From the NCBI GenBank assembly GCA_011316305.1, contig SAUG01000075.1, positions 248,001 to 312,000 of the forward strand: a stretch of DNA of 64,000 nucleotides, read 5' to 3'. Within the stretch, counting starts at the first letter, position 1. Every line of letters begins with the position of its first letter. Shown piece after piece: positions 36,371 to 49,190 of the stretch. Below the pieces are notes generated by a model. That model was not told the DNA's origin and ran no database searches. It saw nothing but the letters and a program-made list of their open reading frames with translations. This DNA is from Rusavskia elegans. Its lineage: Eukaryota; Ascomycota; Lecanoromycetes; Teloschistales; Teloschistaceae. Position numbers and translations under genes: made by a program.

Positions 36371-37825
36371 ATGCCATCAGCAGGTCCTCCGAAAGATGCT
36401 CCATCCACCTTCGCCGCAAAACCTTTCTCCATTTCTCTTGCTGCATCAAAGGCCAACCCCTCAAAACCCAACAACTCTTCATCAAATCCATCGAAACCTC
36501 TCAACCCAAAGAAACGTCCTCACTCCTCTCTCAACGACGATTCCGACTCCGACTCCGACTCTGCTCTCAACGACCACGCCCAGCGAACGCCCCAACTGGT
36601 CTCCGCTTTCGACCGCTCCGCCGGCGGCGCCATCGCCCTCAACGGCAACGAAATCGCGACCGAACCCCTCGTGATCCAGGGCTTGAAGAACAGAAACTGG
36701 CGCGAGGAAAGCAGGCGGAAAAGAGGGAAGAAGAATCTCTTACCCGCCGAGGTCCAGGCGCAGAGAGCGGCACAGGCGAATGGAATCCACGGCCAGGGCG
36801 GTGATGTGGAAAGGGATGAGGTCGGCAAGGCTTCAGGCTTAAGTTTTATTGTACAAAAGGAAGATGGTGAGGATGTCATCATGCGGGAGGGAGTTGTGGC
36901 AGACGACGCTACGGATGCGAAATCCAAGACTGCGGATGAAGAAGCCCTGGAGGCGTTGTTGGGAGCTCAAACGAGCAAGTCAACCCTTGTTGTTCCTGCC
37001 ATAGAGGCCGAAAGCGAGGAAGCTATGAAGCAGCACACGGCGGGCATGAACGAGGATGACCATTTCCGCTCCGATGTCTCGTCGAGGCCGGATTCCGCCA
37101 GTCTGGACGACTACGCACGGGTTCCGGTGGAGGCGTTCGGAATGGGTATGTTACGTGGTATGGGCTGGAAAGAAGGAGAGGTCGTTGGGAAGCGGAAAAA
37201 TCAAGTCAGCAAGCCTAGAGTGGTGGAGCGGAGACCGGCGCTGCTGGGTATTGGGGCGAAAGAGGTGCCCGGTGGAGTGGGAGATGAGTTGGGTGCGTGG
37301 GGGAAAGAAGTCAGAGGGAAGAGGAAGGTGGACAAGATGTATAATCCGGTGCTTTTGAAGAACAGTAAGACGGGGGAGACGTTGACCGAGGAGGAGCTGC
37401 AGGCGAAAAAGGAGAAGCAGAAGGAGGCTGAGAAGGAGTGGAGGGATAGGAGAGATAGGAATCTGGCGATTGACGAGGAAAAGAAGAGTGACCGGAAGAG
37501 ACAGCAGCGGGAGATAGGATATGACGATGGAGCATCTAGGTCAGAGAGAAGGGAGCGAAGTAGTACATCCGATTCGAAACAATCCTCGTCGCGACGAGAG
37601 AGAAGCCGTTCATCCGGCCGCAAGCATGGCTCATCGAAGCGAGAGAGAAGTAAGTCAAGAGAGCGGCGCCATCACAGCAGGCAGAGGGACTACGACGAGG
37701 ACGACTCAAGGCACAACGATCGCCGGAGAGAAGGAAGAAAGGACAGAGACGATTCGAGATCCTCAAGCTATAGCCATAGATCGAGAGATGATGATACCCG
37801 CCGTCGGAGGCATGAGGAATACTAG
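36371..37825 (+). CDS. SPP2: Pre-mRNA-splicing factor Spp2-like G-patch protein
   Basis: A single-exon gene of 484 aa. Spp2 (GPKOW family) recruits and activates the DEAH helicase Prp2 before the first splicing step. The G-patch-like segment starts at residue 251, V-P-V-E-A-F-G-M-G-M-L-R-G-M-G-W, followed by K-x-G-E-V-V-G, which is the family hallmark. Just N-terminal to it are the conserved P-L-V-I-Q-G-L-K-N-R-N-W and L-L-P-A-E blocks. The C-terminal 130 residues are an Arg/Ser/Glu-rich RS-like tail. The gene ends 94 bp from the convergent UTP13 stop. No intron is needed. Confident in the family; the symbol follows yeast. Confidence 0.85.
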   Translation: MPSAGPPKDAPSTFAAKPFSISLAASKANPSKPNNSSSNPSKPLNPKKRPHSSLNDDSDSDSDSALNDHAQRTPQLVSAFDRSAGGAIALNGNEIATEPLVIQGLKNRNWREESRRKRGKKNLLPAEVQAQRAAQANGIHGQGGDVERDEVGKASGLSFIVQKEDGEDVIMREGVVADDATDAKSKTADEEALEALLGAQTSKSTLVVPAIEAESEEAMKQHTAGMNEDDHFRSDVSSRPDSASLDDYARVPVEAFGMGMLRGMGWKEGEVVGKRKNQVSKPRVVERRPALLGIGAKEVPGGVGDELGAWGKEVRGKRKVDKMYNPVLLKNSKTGETLTEEELQAKKEKQKEAEKEWRDRRDRNLAIDEEKKSDRKRQQREIGYDDGASRSERRERSSTSDSKQSSSRRERSRSSGRKHGSSKRERSKSRERRHHSRQRDYDEDDSRHNDRRREGRKDRDDSRSSSYSHRSRDDDTRRRRHEEY

Positions 37826-37919
37826 ATGACATAGAATTGAACACTGACCATACAAAGATTGCACACACCTCCATGAATATGACAGGATACCGCTGCAATA
37901 TTGGGATATTTATCCTACA

Positions 37920-40763
37920 TTATGACACCATAGCGACCTCGCCCAGTCCACCCTCCACATCCACGAATCCCACTTCCTCCATCTCCCTCAGGGTATATTC
38001 CACCAGATAGCTCTCATCCATCAGCTCCACCATCCGCTTATAATGCCTCTCTGTATACGCTCGCAACCCATCAACCACCTCCTTCCATCCCCTCCCCCTC
38101 AGGCTCACCAATCTCTGAGCAGGGTAAGATCTCACAATGACATTCAGTATCCTCTGCGCCACCACCGCCATTCTGGCATTGGTATTCCAATCCCGCAGTC
38201 TCCTCAACAGCTCCAGCAGCTGCTCGTCCGACAGGTGCATTAACACTTCGTCTACGGCTTTCAATCCGCTCAACGACCCATCTTCCGGTGGACTACGATC
38301 GACCACACCTTGGAACAACGACAGTAGCCTGGCCGGATGATGGAGAGACAGGGCTAGAACGATGGCTTCCCGATAGCTGCCCGCGTGCATGTAATTCAGC
38401 AATTGCTGCTCTTGTTCAACCCTCGCCGTGGAAGCAGCAGCAGTTGCCGCCATGGTGTGGGAGGTGGTGTCTTTCCAGAAAGTGACGACGCTGTCGCCGC
38501 CACCGGAGACGAGGGTGTTGGTCGATGGATCGACCGTTAGAGCCCAGATGCGGTCGGTGTGGTTGTCGAGCGTGCAAGCCGGTTCGCCGGTGTTGGCATC
38601 CCAGATCTTCACTAAGCCGTCACCGCCAGCTGAAGCTATCTGGACAGGTCGTCTGGTAGTTTCTTCGGAAGAACGGAGAGGCATCCAGAGCACTTTAAGC
38701 ACGCTATTGGTATGGCCTTCTAAGGTTCGGAGGCAGCTGTAATCGGTTAAACTCCAGATCTTGACCGTCTTATCGCCACTCCCTGTTAGTACGACACCGT
38801 GACGAGTGCTTGCAGGGCCCGCGCTATCGCCGCTGATAGCTGGAGTGTCTTTTGGGGCAAACATGACAGACCATACACCTCGGCGGTGGCCGCGGAGGAT
38901 GCCTTGAACTTCGCCTTCCTCAACGGACCAGATCTTGACTGTTCGGTCCTGGGAGGCTGAAGCGAAGAGGGTGTTATCATGGTTAACTGATATAGCGTTG
39001 ATGTCCTTGTCGTGAGCTTTGCGGGTATATACGGCTCGAGACAGGGGTTGAGTTCCGGGTTTGGTATTCGTCTTCGAAGGCTTGCCAAGGTTCCATCGCT
39101 TAATAGTTTTGTCCTGTGAGCCAGTGAGCAAAAACTTTGGAAGATTCTCGAGAGCCTCCGGGGTCAATGATATCGAAGATGATGGCTGTTGAGCCAAAGC
39201 GATTGCACCAAGCGACTCTGCATGGCCAGTATAGGTTGCGTAGTGCTCGTAGGTCTTTCGAGCATGGTCAATTCTCCACAGACGAGCAGTATTATCTTTT
39301 GCCCCTGTTGCGAGCCAGCAGCCAGACCAGTCAACGTCCAGGCAGATGACGATGTCTTCGTGACCTTTAAGAAGAGCAACGTCGGCGCCAAAATAAGTTC
39401 CGGTAGGCACGGGTGACGGATCCGCATTTTGGGCAGCGAGAGCGACCAGCCGAATACTTTCTGAGTTGGTTGCTAACGCAAGTAGTGATCGCTCAGGTGT
39501 GACGAAAGCCAAATCGATTATTTCGTCGTGCGTACCTGATATTCTGCGTATTAATGGCAAGGCTTCGATTTTGGAGCCTGGAGAAGTCTCAGAGAGAGTT
39601 GAGGTTGAGTGGAGCAACAAGCTTTGGTCGGCATGTACGCTTAACAAGAAATTCATGTGAGAGTTGTGGAGGACGTGTATGATTTCATCACCTTCACCTC
39701 CGCTTGGTTGTTCCTCTGTGATTTCTCTTCCGGTACCACAGTCCCAAATTCTTAATCTGCCGAATTCTCCTCCAGTAAATATAAATGCTGAGCTCCCCAC
39801 GAAACCCACGCTTTCGACTACCTCAATAATAGGGATCACTCTTTTTATTCCCCAAGTATGAGCGTCCCAAATGATCGTGGTCTTGTCACGACTAGCCGAG
39901 ACTAGGATGTTAAGACTTGCCGAGAAATCAAAGGACCGAACGACGGAAACGTGTGAATCCAACGTGGCGATCGACTTTCGTTTTGATAGATCCCATATCC
40001 TGATCATTCCATCTTCGCTACCCGAGGCGAGACGAAACCGAGCCGTAGCCGTGTCTCCATGAACTATGCCGGTCATTGTATCACCATCAGACTCGACGAC
40101 TTTCCGATGCTTCTTTTTCTGTTTCGATGCCTTCTCGCCTGTTGTTTCGGGAGCCGAGGATTCGAAAAAGTGAAGAGCGGATATGACGCCATTGTGACCC
40201 CTGAGAGTATGCGTGACAAAACCTCCCCGAATATCCCAGAGTTTAATAACGCCGTCGGCGCTACCGGTTCCCAGCAAGGTTCCAGTACTGTCGATGGCAA
40301 TGGTGATGACAGGGGTGGCGTGTGGCTTCAAGGTACGCAGCAATGTGGGCGCTAGAGTTGGGAGGCCATGATCAGATGGTTGTAGAGAATATATGCGCAT
40401 CGACAGCGAGCGTGAACATAGTATCAGATGTGATGCCGATGGTGTGACTGTAGATGCAGTGAGCAAGTGTGTCAGGCTGTACACTCAGGCTTTAGATGGG
40501 ACTGACTGGCTAGGGCGGTGAGGACTTCCCCATCCTGAAGGATCATCAGCTAGTTCACCATGGGCTGTACCAAGGCGCATACCTACTCCTTCCAGGCGTG
40601 CCAAAGTTCGGCCAGATTCCAGATCGGTCAGGACGGCTTCCTCGCCCAGACATGTGGCTAGAACACGGGCCTCCCTGTCAAGGGCTACATCTCCGCCGGT
40701 GTATATTGGCTGAATAGTTCGATCTGGCTCGAATGTGGTGAGCTTATTGTTGCGCGAAGCCAT
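37920..40763 (-). CDS. UTP13: U3 snoRNP / SSU processome WD40 protein Utp13
   Basis: Exons 40763-40587, 40534-40507 (28 nt) and 40447-37920 encode 910 aa. It is a component of the UTP-B subcomplex that binds the 5' ETS of pre-rRNA in the nucleolus. Two WD40 propellers are evident, with repeats such as G-T-G-S-A-D-G-V-I-K-L-W-D, A-S-G-S-E-D-G-M-I-R-I-W-D, A-T-G-A-K-D-N-T-A-R-L-W, L-T-G-S-Q-D-K-T-I-K-R-W and A-S-A-S-Q-D-R-T-V-K-I-W. The C-terminal about 150 residues form the helical Utp13 domain. The tiny exon 2 (D-G-E-V-L-T-A-L-A) joins in phase on both sides. Its donor is GTCAGT, a form also used in pyruvate carboxylase intron 4 here. Confidence 0.93.
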
Positions 40764-41176
40764 GACTGATCTGTACTTTAGGAAGAGTAAGGCAGTGAGT
40801 GTTTCGATGAAGAGCAACTTCGCACGAGGGGGCAGAGGAAATAAAGTTATCCTGCCGGTCTTGATCGATATCTTCCCGCCGCTAATGCAAAGAGAATGAT
40901 GATCTGCGCCGGGGTAGAAAGAAAGACCAAAAGACGGGGTACGCACATTAGTCAGCATTCAGGCACGGCAGCAGCGGTCCCCTTCTGTTGACAATAATAT
41001 TTTACCGAACAGATCTCGTTCGTTAGCTTGGCAATGGTACCAAGCATGTTGGAGATTGATGTACATAGTGATGGCCCTCCAAAAAACAAGCTTTGAGAAC
41101 TCACCCAGCTCCTAGGGGACTAATACTCGTGCACTTACCGTTTGGATAAACCGCTGGATAGACATTAATACTAGAT
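40764..41176. promoter_or_regulatory. Divergent promoter region UTP13 / 636-aa protein
   Basis: 413 bp between divergent start codons. It must contain both promoters and 5' UTRs. No specific element recognised. Confidence 0.5.
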
Positions 41177-43375
41177 ATGGGAGTCCAAGCCTACTTGACT
41201 CGACTGGCTTTGGTGAGTCGTATTTTTCCCTTCTCAGTCAGCGTTTCTCGCCTCTTCTTGGGCTTTCCTTGTTATCGTCCAGTAATGTAAACTATACTGT
41301 GTATATCCACGGGGCTGGAGCTGTCTATGAATCCAAACATTCTAGTTTCCACTAAGTCCTAAGGACATGTTTGTCTCTGATGTAACATACAGGGCCGCTC
41401 AGCACACGAGCCTCTTCCAGATGGGGAAACCGGTGCAGATTCTGACCGACCAACAGCACCACTTACGCAGCAATCCAATCAGCAAATTGATTACGCAGCT
41501 GATTTTCAAAGCCAACCTCCCTGCCAAGGCGACGACCTGTACATTCAGCAATATGATAAACGAGGGTATCCACAGAACGTCAGCTCCCGCGCGTTGTCCC
41601 GTCGATCTAGAAGAGCACAGAACGATGTCTTAGCTACTGTCGGTGTACTCCTTTCCCCAGACCAATTCGTCCAAGAAACACCTCATGCAAAAAGGCAATC
41701 AGAGCCATCTTCCGTCCAGACCCAACAAGACGTTGCTGCCGAGTCAAAGTTAGGCTATACGCTTTACAATACCTACCTCGCACTTGATATATTTTCTCAC
41801 TCGCGTATGACATGTGCAAGGCATCGGATTCAGGTACAGTCTTTAACACTCTCAAGCCTGTGTCAAATTTCTTTGACTCTCATCAACAGACTTTTGCATT
41901 CTATACTGGTGTGCCGCTTCATCGAATCTTGAACACCGAATGGAAAGTCTTCGGTCCGCTACTCTTCCTCACGGGTGGTTTGTCTGGAGACTTCTTGACT
42001 TTTCTCATGTTTGACAGCCAAGACATGTTCTACGAACTCGGTCGCTGTGCGTCTGAAGATTATGTGGTCAGATTGTTATCCCGAACCAGATCCGGACTCT
42101 TCCAACGTCTGCTGGGGTTTGGTGCCTCAACGATCAAATACTGGTAGGTCGGATTATGATCTTCCTGCATCACCAAAGTCTGATCGTTCGCATAGCCTTC
42201 GAGCATTTCACTGGTCGATCTTTGCTACTTTCCGCTTTCATTCGATCTTGCAAGGACTCGGTCTCCGACCTCTATCGCTAAAATCCCCAAGCTTGACAGA
42301 CTGCATACTTTCAACGGCCGGGTCACTGGTCAGGCCTATTCATTTACCTACCGCTCTGACTCTCCGCTCAGGCTTTGGATACTTGAATTCTGTAGCTACT
42401 AGCCCCTTGGTCCTCTTATGCCTGTTTGACACCCTACAACATGCAATTGGATCCAAAGCGTTTACTTATATCCGCCTTGCGTTGCCCAGACCTGACCACC
42501 CGAATAGTGAATCCAACATTGGTCAAACGCATCGAGGCGAGAATGTTCTAGGGCTTGATATTCTCCCAGAAGGGGTGCTTGCAAAGAAGGTCCCTACAAT
42601 CCGAGGGCAGGTGGATAAGGATTGGACAGCTTTCAGCAACTACTTCAAAACTCTGACCTCTTGGTGGGAATCTTCAATTGTACGCAATCAGTCCTCGGAT
42701 GCGACGGTTTCGGTCCCCAAAAACCCTCATACGTCAGATGACGCGCTGATTGCCAGGGCGTTATCAGTATCTGCCAATGATGGCCATGAAGACCATCTTG
42801 CGGAACTGAGTGATGATGCAGAGGCTGCCTTTTCTGGAAATGCATCAGACTCGCCATCCTCGGAGCGGAGTCACCGAGGAGCTGGTTCCGAGAGAAATAT
42901 CAATCAACGAGCATCGAGATCTGGCTCCAATGACTGGCAAGCCGATGTGGAAGGATCCGAGTTGGGGATCACTGCGCCAAGATCTTTGTACAGGACCAAA
43001 GATACCTCAAAGCCCACATACCGCGTCACACATCTTACAACTCTCATGGCTGACACATTAGCTACCTCCCTCTCGACCATCGTTGCAGATGTTGTTCTGC
43101 TGCCTCTGGAAGCGCTATTCGTCCGCTCGGTCGCGTTGACCTATTTGAACACATCAAGTGGAGCTGCATACTCGACCATGGGACTCCGTGACGAGATCTA
43201 TCCGCTGGGATCCTGGGCTGGAATGGGCCTGAGAGGTGGGAGGGTCATGGACTATGTCAGGAAGATGACCCTCTGCTTGGGGGTTGATATGTTGCTCAGG
43301 TTCGCAGTATGGCAAGCGATTGCCGGAGCAGCGTGGTGGGTTGGGAAGAAAAAGTTCAAGTGGAAAAGACAATAG
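41177..43375 (+). CDS. Conserved-looking fungal protein, probably membrane-associated, unknown function
   Basis: The model 41177-41212, 41393-41833, 41890-42143 and 42196-43375 gives 636 aa with all phases consistent. The first exon is only 12 codons (M-G-V-Q-A-Y-L-T-R-L-A-L) before a GTGAGT donor. I do not recognise the protein. Hydrophobic stretches occur around G-P-L-L-F-L-T-G-G-L and A-T-S-P-L-V-L-L-C-L-F, and near the C-terminus (T-I-V-A-D-V-V-L-L-P-L-E-A-L-F-V-R-S-V). The last is faintly like a mitochondrial-carrier P-x-E signature, with a basic tail K-K-K-F-K-W-K-R-Q. A Ser/Asp-rich disordered linker lies between them. The carrier resemblance is weak and offered only as a lead. The gene is convergent with SAD1. 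Confidence 0.65.
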
Positions 43376-43848
43376 AAATATATCGTAACGGATCGTGGTC
43401 TGGGGGCAGAAGGGACTTGAAGGTCCCAAGGACTGGAAGGGGATGACCATAAAGGTAGGGTGCACGACGGTGTTATAGCGGCAGTTTGATATGAAGGAGT
43501 ATGGAGAGAGGAGTTTAGCATGGCATTATTTGGTCATTGTAAGCCCAGCATAAGATACCCGGTTCAGGAGCAATTGTTGTACATTAGACGTGACGTTGAA
43601 CCAAAAGAGCATTTGGATATCAAGTTCAAGCAGAGCTGGTGATCAATCACGCTCGCATGATGGTTCTACTTCTTCTGGTACACGTATTCACTGTTGTTTT
43701 AACCCGCATGGACGGTGAACGCGACGTCGAACCACAATCACGACGACTTCAACACAACAGCGGGCCCGACATGGATCGAAGTCCTATTCTAGGCCGAAAC
43801 TCGTAAGTCAAATTTACATGTGATTAGTAGAAACCGACAACCCCGACC
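43376..43848. other. Convergent intergenic region
   Basis: 473 bp between the stop codons of the 636-aa gene (plus) and SAD1 (minus). Expected to hold two 3' UTRs; nothing else seen. Confidence 0.5.
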
Positions 43849-45558
43849 TCACCCCTTGCCTTTCCCCTTCCCACCACCCCTTCTCCTCTCCCAAACCATC
43901 AAGTAGCTCTCCTTCGTAAACAACGTCTCCGTCGCGACCCTCTCAACATACAAATCCTGCACCTGCAACCATTCATCCCTCGCTCTATCCCTCATCTGCA
44001 CTCTCCACACTTTCCGTTCCGCCTCCCCCTCCACACTATCATCTCTGGTCCTCACAGCCTCATGCGTCACGTTCGCCACAAGATCGTACCAGATTGGCTC
44101 ACCGGGCGGATGCAGCGTCGGGTTCGGCTCCACATAGGGCGACATGTCGAGGGAGCGAACGGGGAAAGTGACGATAGTGGGGTTACGCTCCGAGACGAAT
44201 TTATTGGTGGAGAAGCGCTTGACGTGGAAGAGGAGGAAAGGCGGCAGTGGGTGAAGAAGACGGTATCGCTTGCGCATACTGAGATGTTCCTGCGCTGTGC
44301 GGCCGTCGTATTTGGAGAGGATGGACGTCAGGGGGACTTGTGGGATGATGTTACGGTCTATTTCATCTTGGAACAATGGAGCGGGGGGTAGGTCGAGGGT
44401 GAGGATGAGGTAACGCATTGTTTCTACGATGACTTCGGCTGCTTCTTCGAAGCGCAGTCGATCCCCGGCGTCGGCTTTGGCGGTGATTTGCTGCGATTCG
44501 ATTTTCAGTTTGCCTTGGAAGACTCGGTGGATGATGCTTGTTCCAGGCTTGGTTTTGCTGCCGCCAAGAGCGAGGTGCATGTTTCCTAGAAACCAGCTGA
44601 GGAACTCGACTGGATCTGACTGATGCAGAAGGTCGTACTTCTTGTTGGATTGCCGGGAGACTTGTTGGATCAGCTCGTGAGGGGAAACGTGGGTCTTGAA
44701 GGCTCGCGTATTCCATATCTTACGGACGAGCACGGAGAAGCGTTGGACCAGTTCCGATTTGGAGGAGAGATCTTCCAGCATGAAGAAATTGCGTAAAGGG
44801 GGTATGTGAGCCAGGGCCTGGATCACAGCGTTGAAATAGTCGTTCTCCTTGATGTTGTTCATGCCGACAAATCCAGGCCGATACTTCTTCCCGGACAGAT
44901 CCCAGGCATCTTTGGCAACCTTGTCCAGCATGAGAACGTCTTCTTTGGGCAATCTGGGATCTACCACGAACTTGATGTCTTCTAAGCTCTTACTCGTGAC
45001 CTCGTAGCCTTCGGGAAGTACGTACACCTTCTTCGTCTGCATGTTGACATACACATGGTGTCCAATCTCCAGCGCATGGAAGTAGGCGTGGGACTTGGGA
45101 CCCCGTCCTTGGTAATATTTGCCGCATACGAGGCAAGCGTAAACATTGATGTTGGATAGCGATACCGAACAGAGCTTCTCGAAATCAAAGTCAAGCACTA
45201 CTCGATCTATGGTATCGAGGTATAGATCTGAATAACCCTCGGTAGGAGCGGCCTGCCGTGATACGGTAAAATAGACCGACTGCTCTTCGTCTTCCCCATC
45301 TTCAGCTGGCGACGATGGTGTTATATGCGCCGCTTCGTTTGATCGTGGATTTTCTTCCTGGCCCGCCGAATCCAACGTGATGCTGCCATTCCTCAAATCG
45401 TCGTCCTGTCGGTGTCCATTTGGTGGCAGGTGTGGGTTTGCTGAATTCAGGCCGTTACGCTGCTCTTCGTCTTGACCGTCGACGCGTGCCTTCTTCAATA
45501 ATGGCGAAGTCCTTGGTACCACATCTTCCAGCGACTCTTCTGCTTGCCTTTTTACCAT
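43849..45558 (-). CDS. SAD1: U4/U6.U5 tri-snRNP protein Sad1 (USP39-like, inactive ubiquitin protease fold)
   Basis: A single-exon gene of 569 aa starting M-V-K-R-Q-A-E-E-S. The family stabilises the tri-snRNP in splicing. After an acidic disordered N-terminus comes a zinc-finger UBP domain (Y-A-C-L-V-C-G-K-Y-Y-Q-G-R-G, then H-A-Y-F-H-A-L and H-H-V-Y-V). The USP-like domain then begins G-F-V-G-M-N-N-I-K-E-N-D-Y-F-N-A-V-I-Q-A-L. Where active USPs have the catalytic Cys, this protein has Asp/Asn, as in all Sad1/USP39 proteins, so it is a pseudo-enzyme by family, not by decay. The C-terminal tail is Gly/Lys-rich. A Met 12 codons upstream is possible but less family-like. A mariner-type transposon ends 125 bp upstream of the start. 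Confidence 0.93.
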   Translation of the reverse strand: MVKRQAEESLEDVVPRTSPLLKKARVDGQDEEQRNGLNSANPHLPPNGHRQDDDLRNGSITLDSAGQEENPRSNEAAHITPSSPAEDGEDEEQSVYFTVSRQAAPTEGYSDLYLDTIDRVVLDFDFEKLCSVSLSNINVYACLVCGKYYQGRGPKSHAYFHALEIGHHVYVNMQTKKVYVLPEGYEVTSKSLEDIKFVVDPRLPKEDVLMLDKVAKDAWDLSGKKYRPGFVGMNNIKENDYFNAVIQALAHIPPLRNFFMLEDLSSKSELVQRFSVLVRKIWNTRAFKTHVSPHELIQQVSRQSNKKYDLLHQSDPVEFLSWFLGNMHLALGGSKTKPGTSIIHRVFQGKLKIESQQITAKADAGDRLRFEEAAEVIVETMRYLILTLDLPPAPLFQDEIDRNIIPQVPLTSILSKYDGRTAQEHLSMRKRYRLLHPLPPFLLFHVKRFSTNKFVSERNPTIVTFPVRSLDMSPYVEPNPTLHPPGEPIWYDLVANVTHEAVRTRDDSVEGEAERKVWRVQMRDRARDEWLQVQDLYVERVATETLFTKESYLMVWERRRGGGKGKGKG

Positions 45559-45683
45559 CGTTTGCGATACGGATAAGATGTAAGGTATGAACAAGGTCGG
45601 AGCGCCGACTTGGCCAAAGATTAAATCGAAAGTGGTCCGTGCTCTCGTGGAATTTGAAGCGCCCTCTTGAGCCTCTCAAAATA

Positions 45684-45866
45684 CAGTCGTATTCAAAACC
45701 CTGAAGTTCCGGCCGAGGGCGGGGGACCTAGGGTCGATTTATTAGCGAACTATACTAAAATTAACTATAAATTCTAACCTAATTTTTATAGCTATAGAAA
45801 TTATAATTTATATATCTAATTCGGTTAAATTAAAGTTCGCGATAGTATTTTATTTATAAATTCTAG
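45684..45866 (+). repeat. Left TIR of the Tc1/mariner-type element
   Basis: Starts CAGTCGTATT and matches the reverse complement of 49191-49373 over all 183 bp without gaps. The differences I could see are C/T or G/A transitions only. Confidence 0.88.
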
Positions 45867-48800
45867 CGGTTACTTTTAGGCGCTATTATTTAATCCCCTT
45901 TCTACTATTACTATACTTCTACTATTTTCTCCTACTATTTATATAAATATCTTCTATCGTTTAACCCGCGATAATTTTAATAAAACTATTATTAACGGTT
46001 ATAAAGGCCGTATATCTTTTAGCTAAATAGAGAAAATAAGGCGAAATTAGAAAAAAGGCGGCGATATTATTACTAAATCGAAAGGGCTAAATAGAAAATC
46101 GATTCTTTTTAATAAAGAAAACTTTAAATAATTTAAAATTATTTTAGATTAGAAGCCGCTAGTCTATCTGAATAAAATATAATAGTTTTTATATAATTTC
46201 TATAGTACTATTATTAGTTAACTAATATTTAGTAGAGTTTTTAAAAAACTCTATTATTTTAGAAAAAAGGTTTATTATATCGCCGTCTAGAAATTTAATA
46301 AATTAAAAAAAGAATAGTATCGGTATATAGCTAAATAGCGTCTAGATTAAATCGTCTATCTAGATAAATCGGCGGCTTATAAGCGAATAGATTCGGCCTT
46401 TTCTTTTTCTTTCTACTAATTTAATATTAATCCGGTTAGATAATAGAAAATTCGAATAGAATTATATAAACGTATTTTATAAAATTAAATAGAATCTAAA
46501 ATATTTAAAAAAATAGAATATCTTTCTAATATTAGATATAATAAAATATATTATTTAAAGAATTATTTATAGAAATTATATAAACGAGTTTTTTAACTAA
46601 TTCGTTAGATAATACGTTTTATTTAAAATAGGTTCCGGTAATAACCCTCGTTTAATACTAGTATTAAATAATACGAAAATCTATTATAATACCGAATTAA
46701 AGAATATATACGCCGCTATAGGCGTTATATTAATATTTCTGCTTCTATATTTTCCGGATTTTAATTCTATCGAAATCTTATTTATATTACTAAAAATATA
46801 GATAAAAAAAAACTATAGACTCGTAAATATCTATAGCGAAAAAAAAAAAAAATTTCTAAACTTTTTTAATAACGCTATAGAATTTTAGATATAGAATAGC
46901 GAGCTAGCAGGCCTATTTCGTAGTATAGATTATATTTAAAAACTTTAAATAGAAATATATAAAGACTATCGCGAGGAATTAATTAAATCTAAACCGTTTA
47001 TACGTATAAATAACTTTTCTTTAAAATCTCTATCTATTTTATTATAGATTATTATTATTATTATTATTATTTAGCCTAGTATAATAGACACGATTATCTA
47101 GATTTTATATATTATCTTTATTAAATAAATTTTTATAATCTTTCTACTACGTCTAATTTTATATAATCTATTATAAAAGGTTTTCCGCCGGTTTAATACT
47201 AAAACTAGTATAGAAAAAAAGATTATTCTGAAAAAAATTTAATTAAAAGCGAGGAGGAAATAGCTACTAGCTTCTATATTATCTATAAAATTTGCTAAAT
47301 TCTTTTAAAATGAATTTAATAATACTAGACTTTATTTTAAACGCGTTCTATTTTTTTTTTAAATAAAAATTCCGTTTTTAATTTTATAGTACTATAAGAT
47401 TATAGCCTATATTTTTAATAGAAACGAAAGTATTTTATAACTTTTATATCTTTACCGGTCTAATATAGAAAAAATATTATAGAAATTCGTCGGGTTTACT
47501 ATTAATAGAACTATTTAAAGGAACTATTAAAGCTTTAGGCTGTCTAGTATCGATAGTAGTAGGTCTAGCTCTATTTAAAAAAGACGAATAAAATAGTAAT
47601 CGAGTTATATACTACTATTAAGCCTATAATTATAGATATTTTTACTATTTTCTTTATTCTAGTCTTTCTTTTTATTTTTTTCTATTCTACCGGTCCCGAG
47701 CTATATTTTACTAGATTAAATAAACTAGTATCGTATTATTACCTCTATCTAGTTAAATAATAATAGGATTAGAATTATTACTAGCGGTAGTCTTTATAGT
47801 AATATCTTTTTTCTATTATTTCTTTTTCTTTTTTCTTTTATTTTAGTAGAGAATCTAGAATATATATAGCGATAGATTCTCGAAATTATAGTCTTTTCCT
47901 TTATCTATACTACTAGCCTAGCTAACGATATAAGGTATACTAATTCTATAATAATAACTATTATAATTATTAGAATCCTTTTAGTAATAGATATTCGCTT
48001 TTAAATCTCTCTATTTATATATAATAGACCGGTAGCGGAGTTTTTTCTATAGCTTTTAGACTTTTAATAGAAGTTAACCTTTTATAATTCGCTCTTTATC
48101 GCGTTTAGCGGCTTCGAAAGTAAAGATTTAAATAGTAATACCTTTTTTTAATATAGGAATTTAAGATAGAAGTTAAAGTTATTTAATTAAAATCTATAAT
48201 AATATCGTTTTAGCCTTTTAGTTAAATATTATAGATAAAATTATATATTTTTTACCTTCGATTAAATACTATCTAATCTATTTAGATATTTTCTACTAAC
48301 GGCCGAAAGCGAAAATATCTAGATTAATTTTAGTAGAAGTCTTTTTATATAGTTTCTAAAATATAAATTTAAGTTTTATATTAATCGAAATTATATTAAA
48401 TAAAATAATTTCTTTTATAATAACGTACTTCCTTATAATATTTCTCGCTAAAATAAAGAAATTATTAAAATCGATATAATTTCTTCTACTAGAAATTATA
48501 TTAACCCGATTTATATCTAATTCTTTTTTATTAAATATATACTTTTAGATAATAGAATAGCTATATAATTTCTCTTTTTTTTTCTTTTTTAAATCTAGAT
48601 CCAGATCTAACGATAGCGAAACCGGCGGTAGTAAAAACTTTTTCTATTACTTTTTTACTATAACTATTCGAAGAATATTATTTTAAAAAGTCTAAATAAA
48701 AAGAATCTAGCTTCTAGAATTAACTAATAGTATAGAAATAGGAAAATTATTATTAGAAAAAATACTAGTATAAATATTTTCGTCGATTTAGTTTTTAATA

Positions 48801-49190
48801 TAATAATAATAAATTTAAATTATTAAATAGTTATACGTATCTAATATTTAAAAATATAGATCTTTTTCTACTTTTTTTTCCGTTTTTTTTTCCGTTTTTT
48901 TCTTTTTTTCCGCTATAGAACTAACTATAATTAAAGTAGAAAGCTTATTTTTTATAGTAGATTTCTTTTTTTCCGGAACTTTTTTTACTATAGGCTTTTT
49001 TTTTTTAGTAATAATATAATAGGCTTCCGGACTATAAACTTTAATTTTTAAATAAAAGGAACTTTAGTATTAGTTCGAAAAGTAATACGTTTATACTCTA
49101 GAGCCGGCGGTAGCGGTAGCGGCAAAATATCGCTATCGGGAAGAAAAAAAGCGGTTTTTTTCCTATAAAGTATAATAATAAGGACCTCTA

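Noticed and set aside
43849..45558. Loss of the catalytic Cys in the USP domain as a sign of gene decay
   Set aside because: All Sad1/USP39 proteins lack it; the rest of the protein is intact and well conserved.
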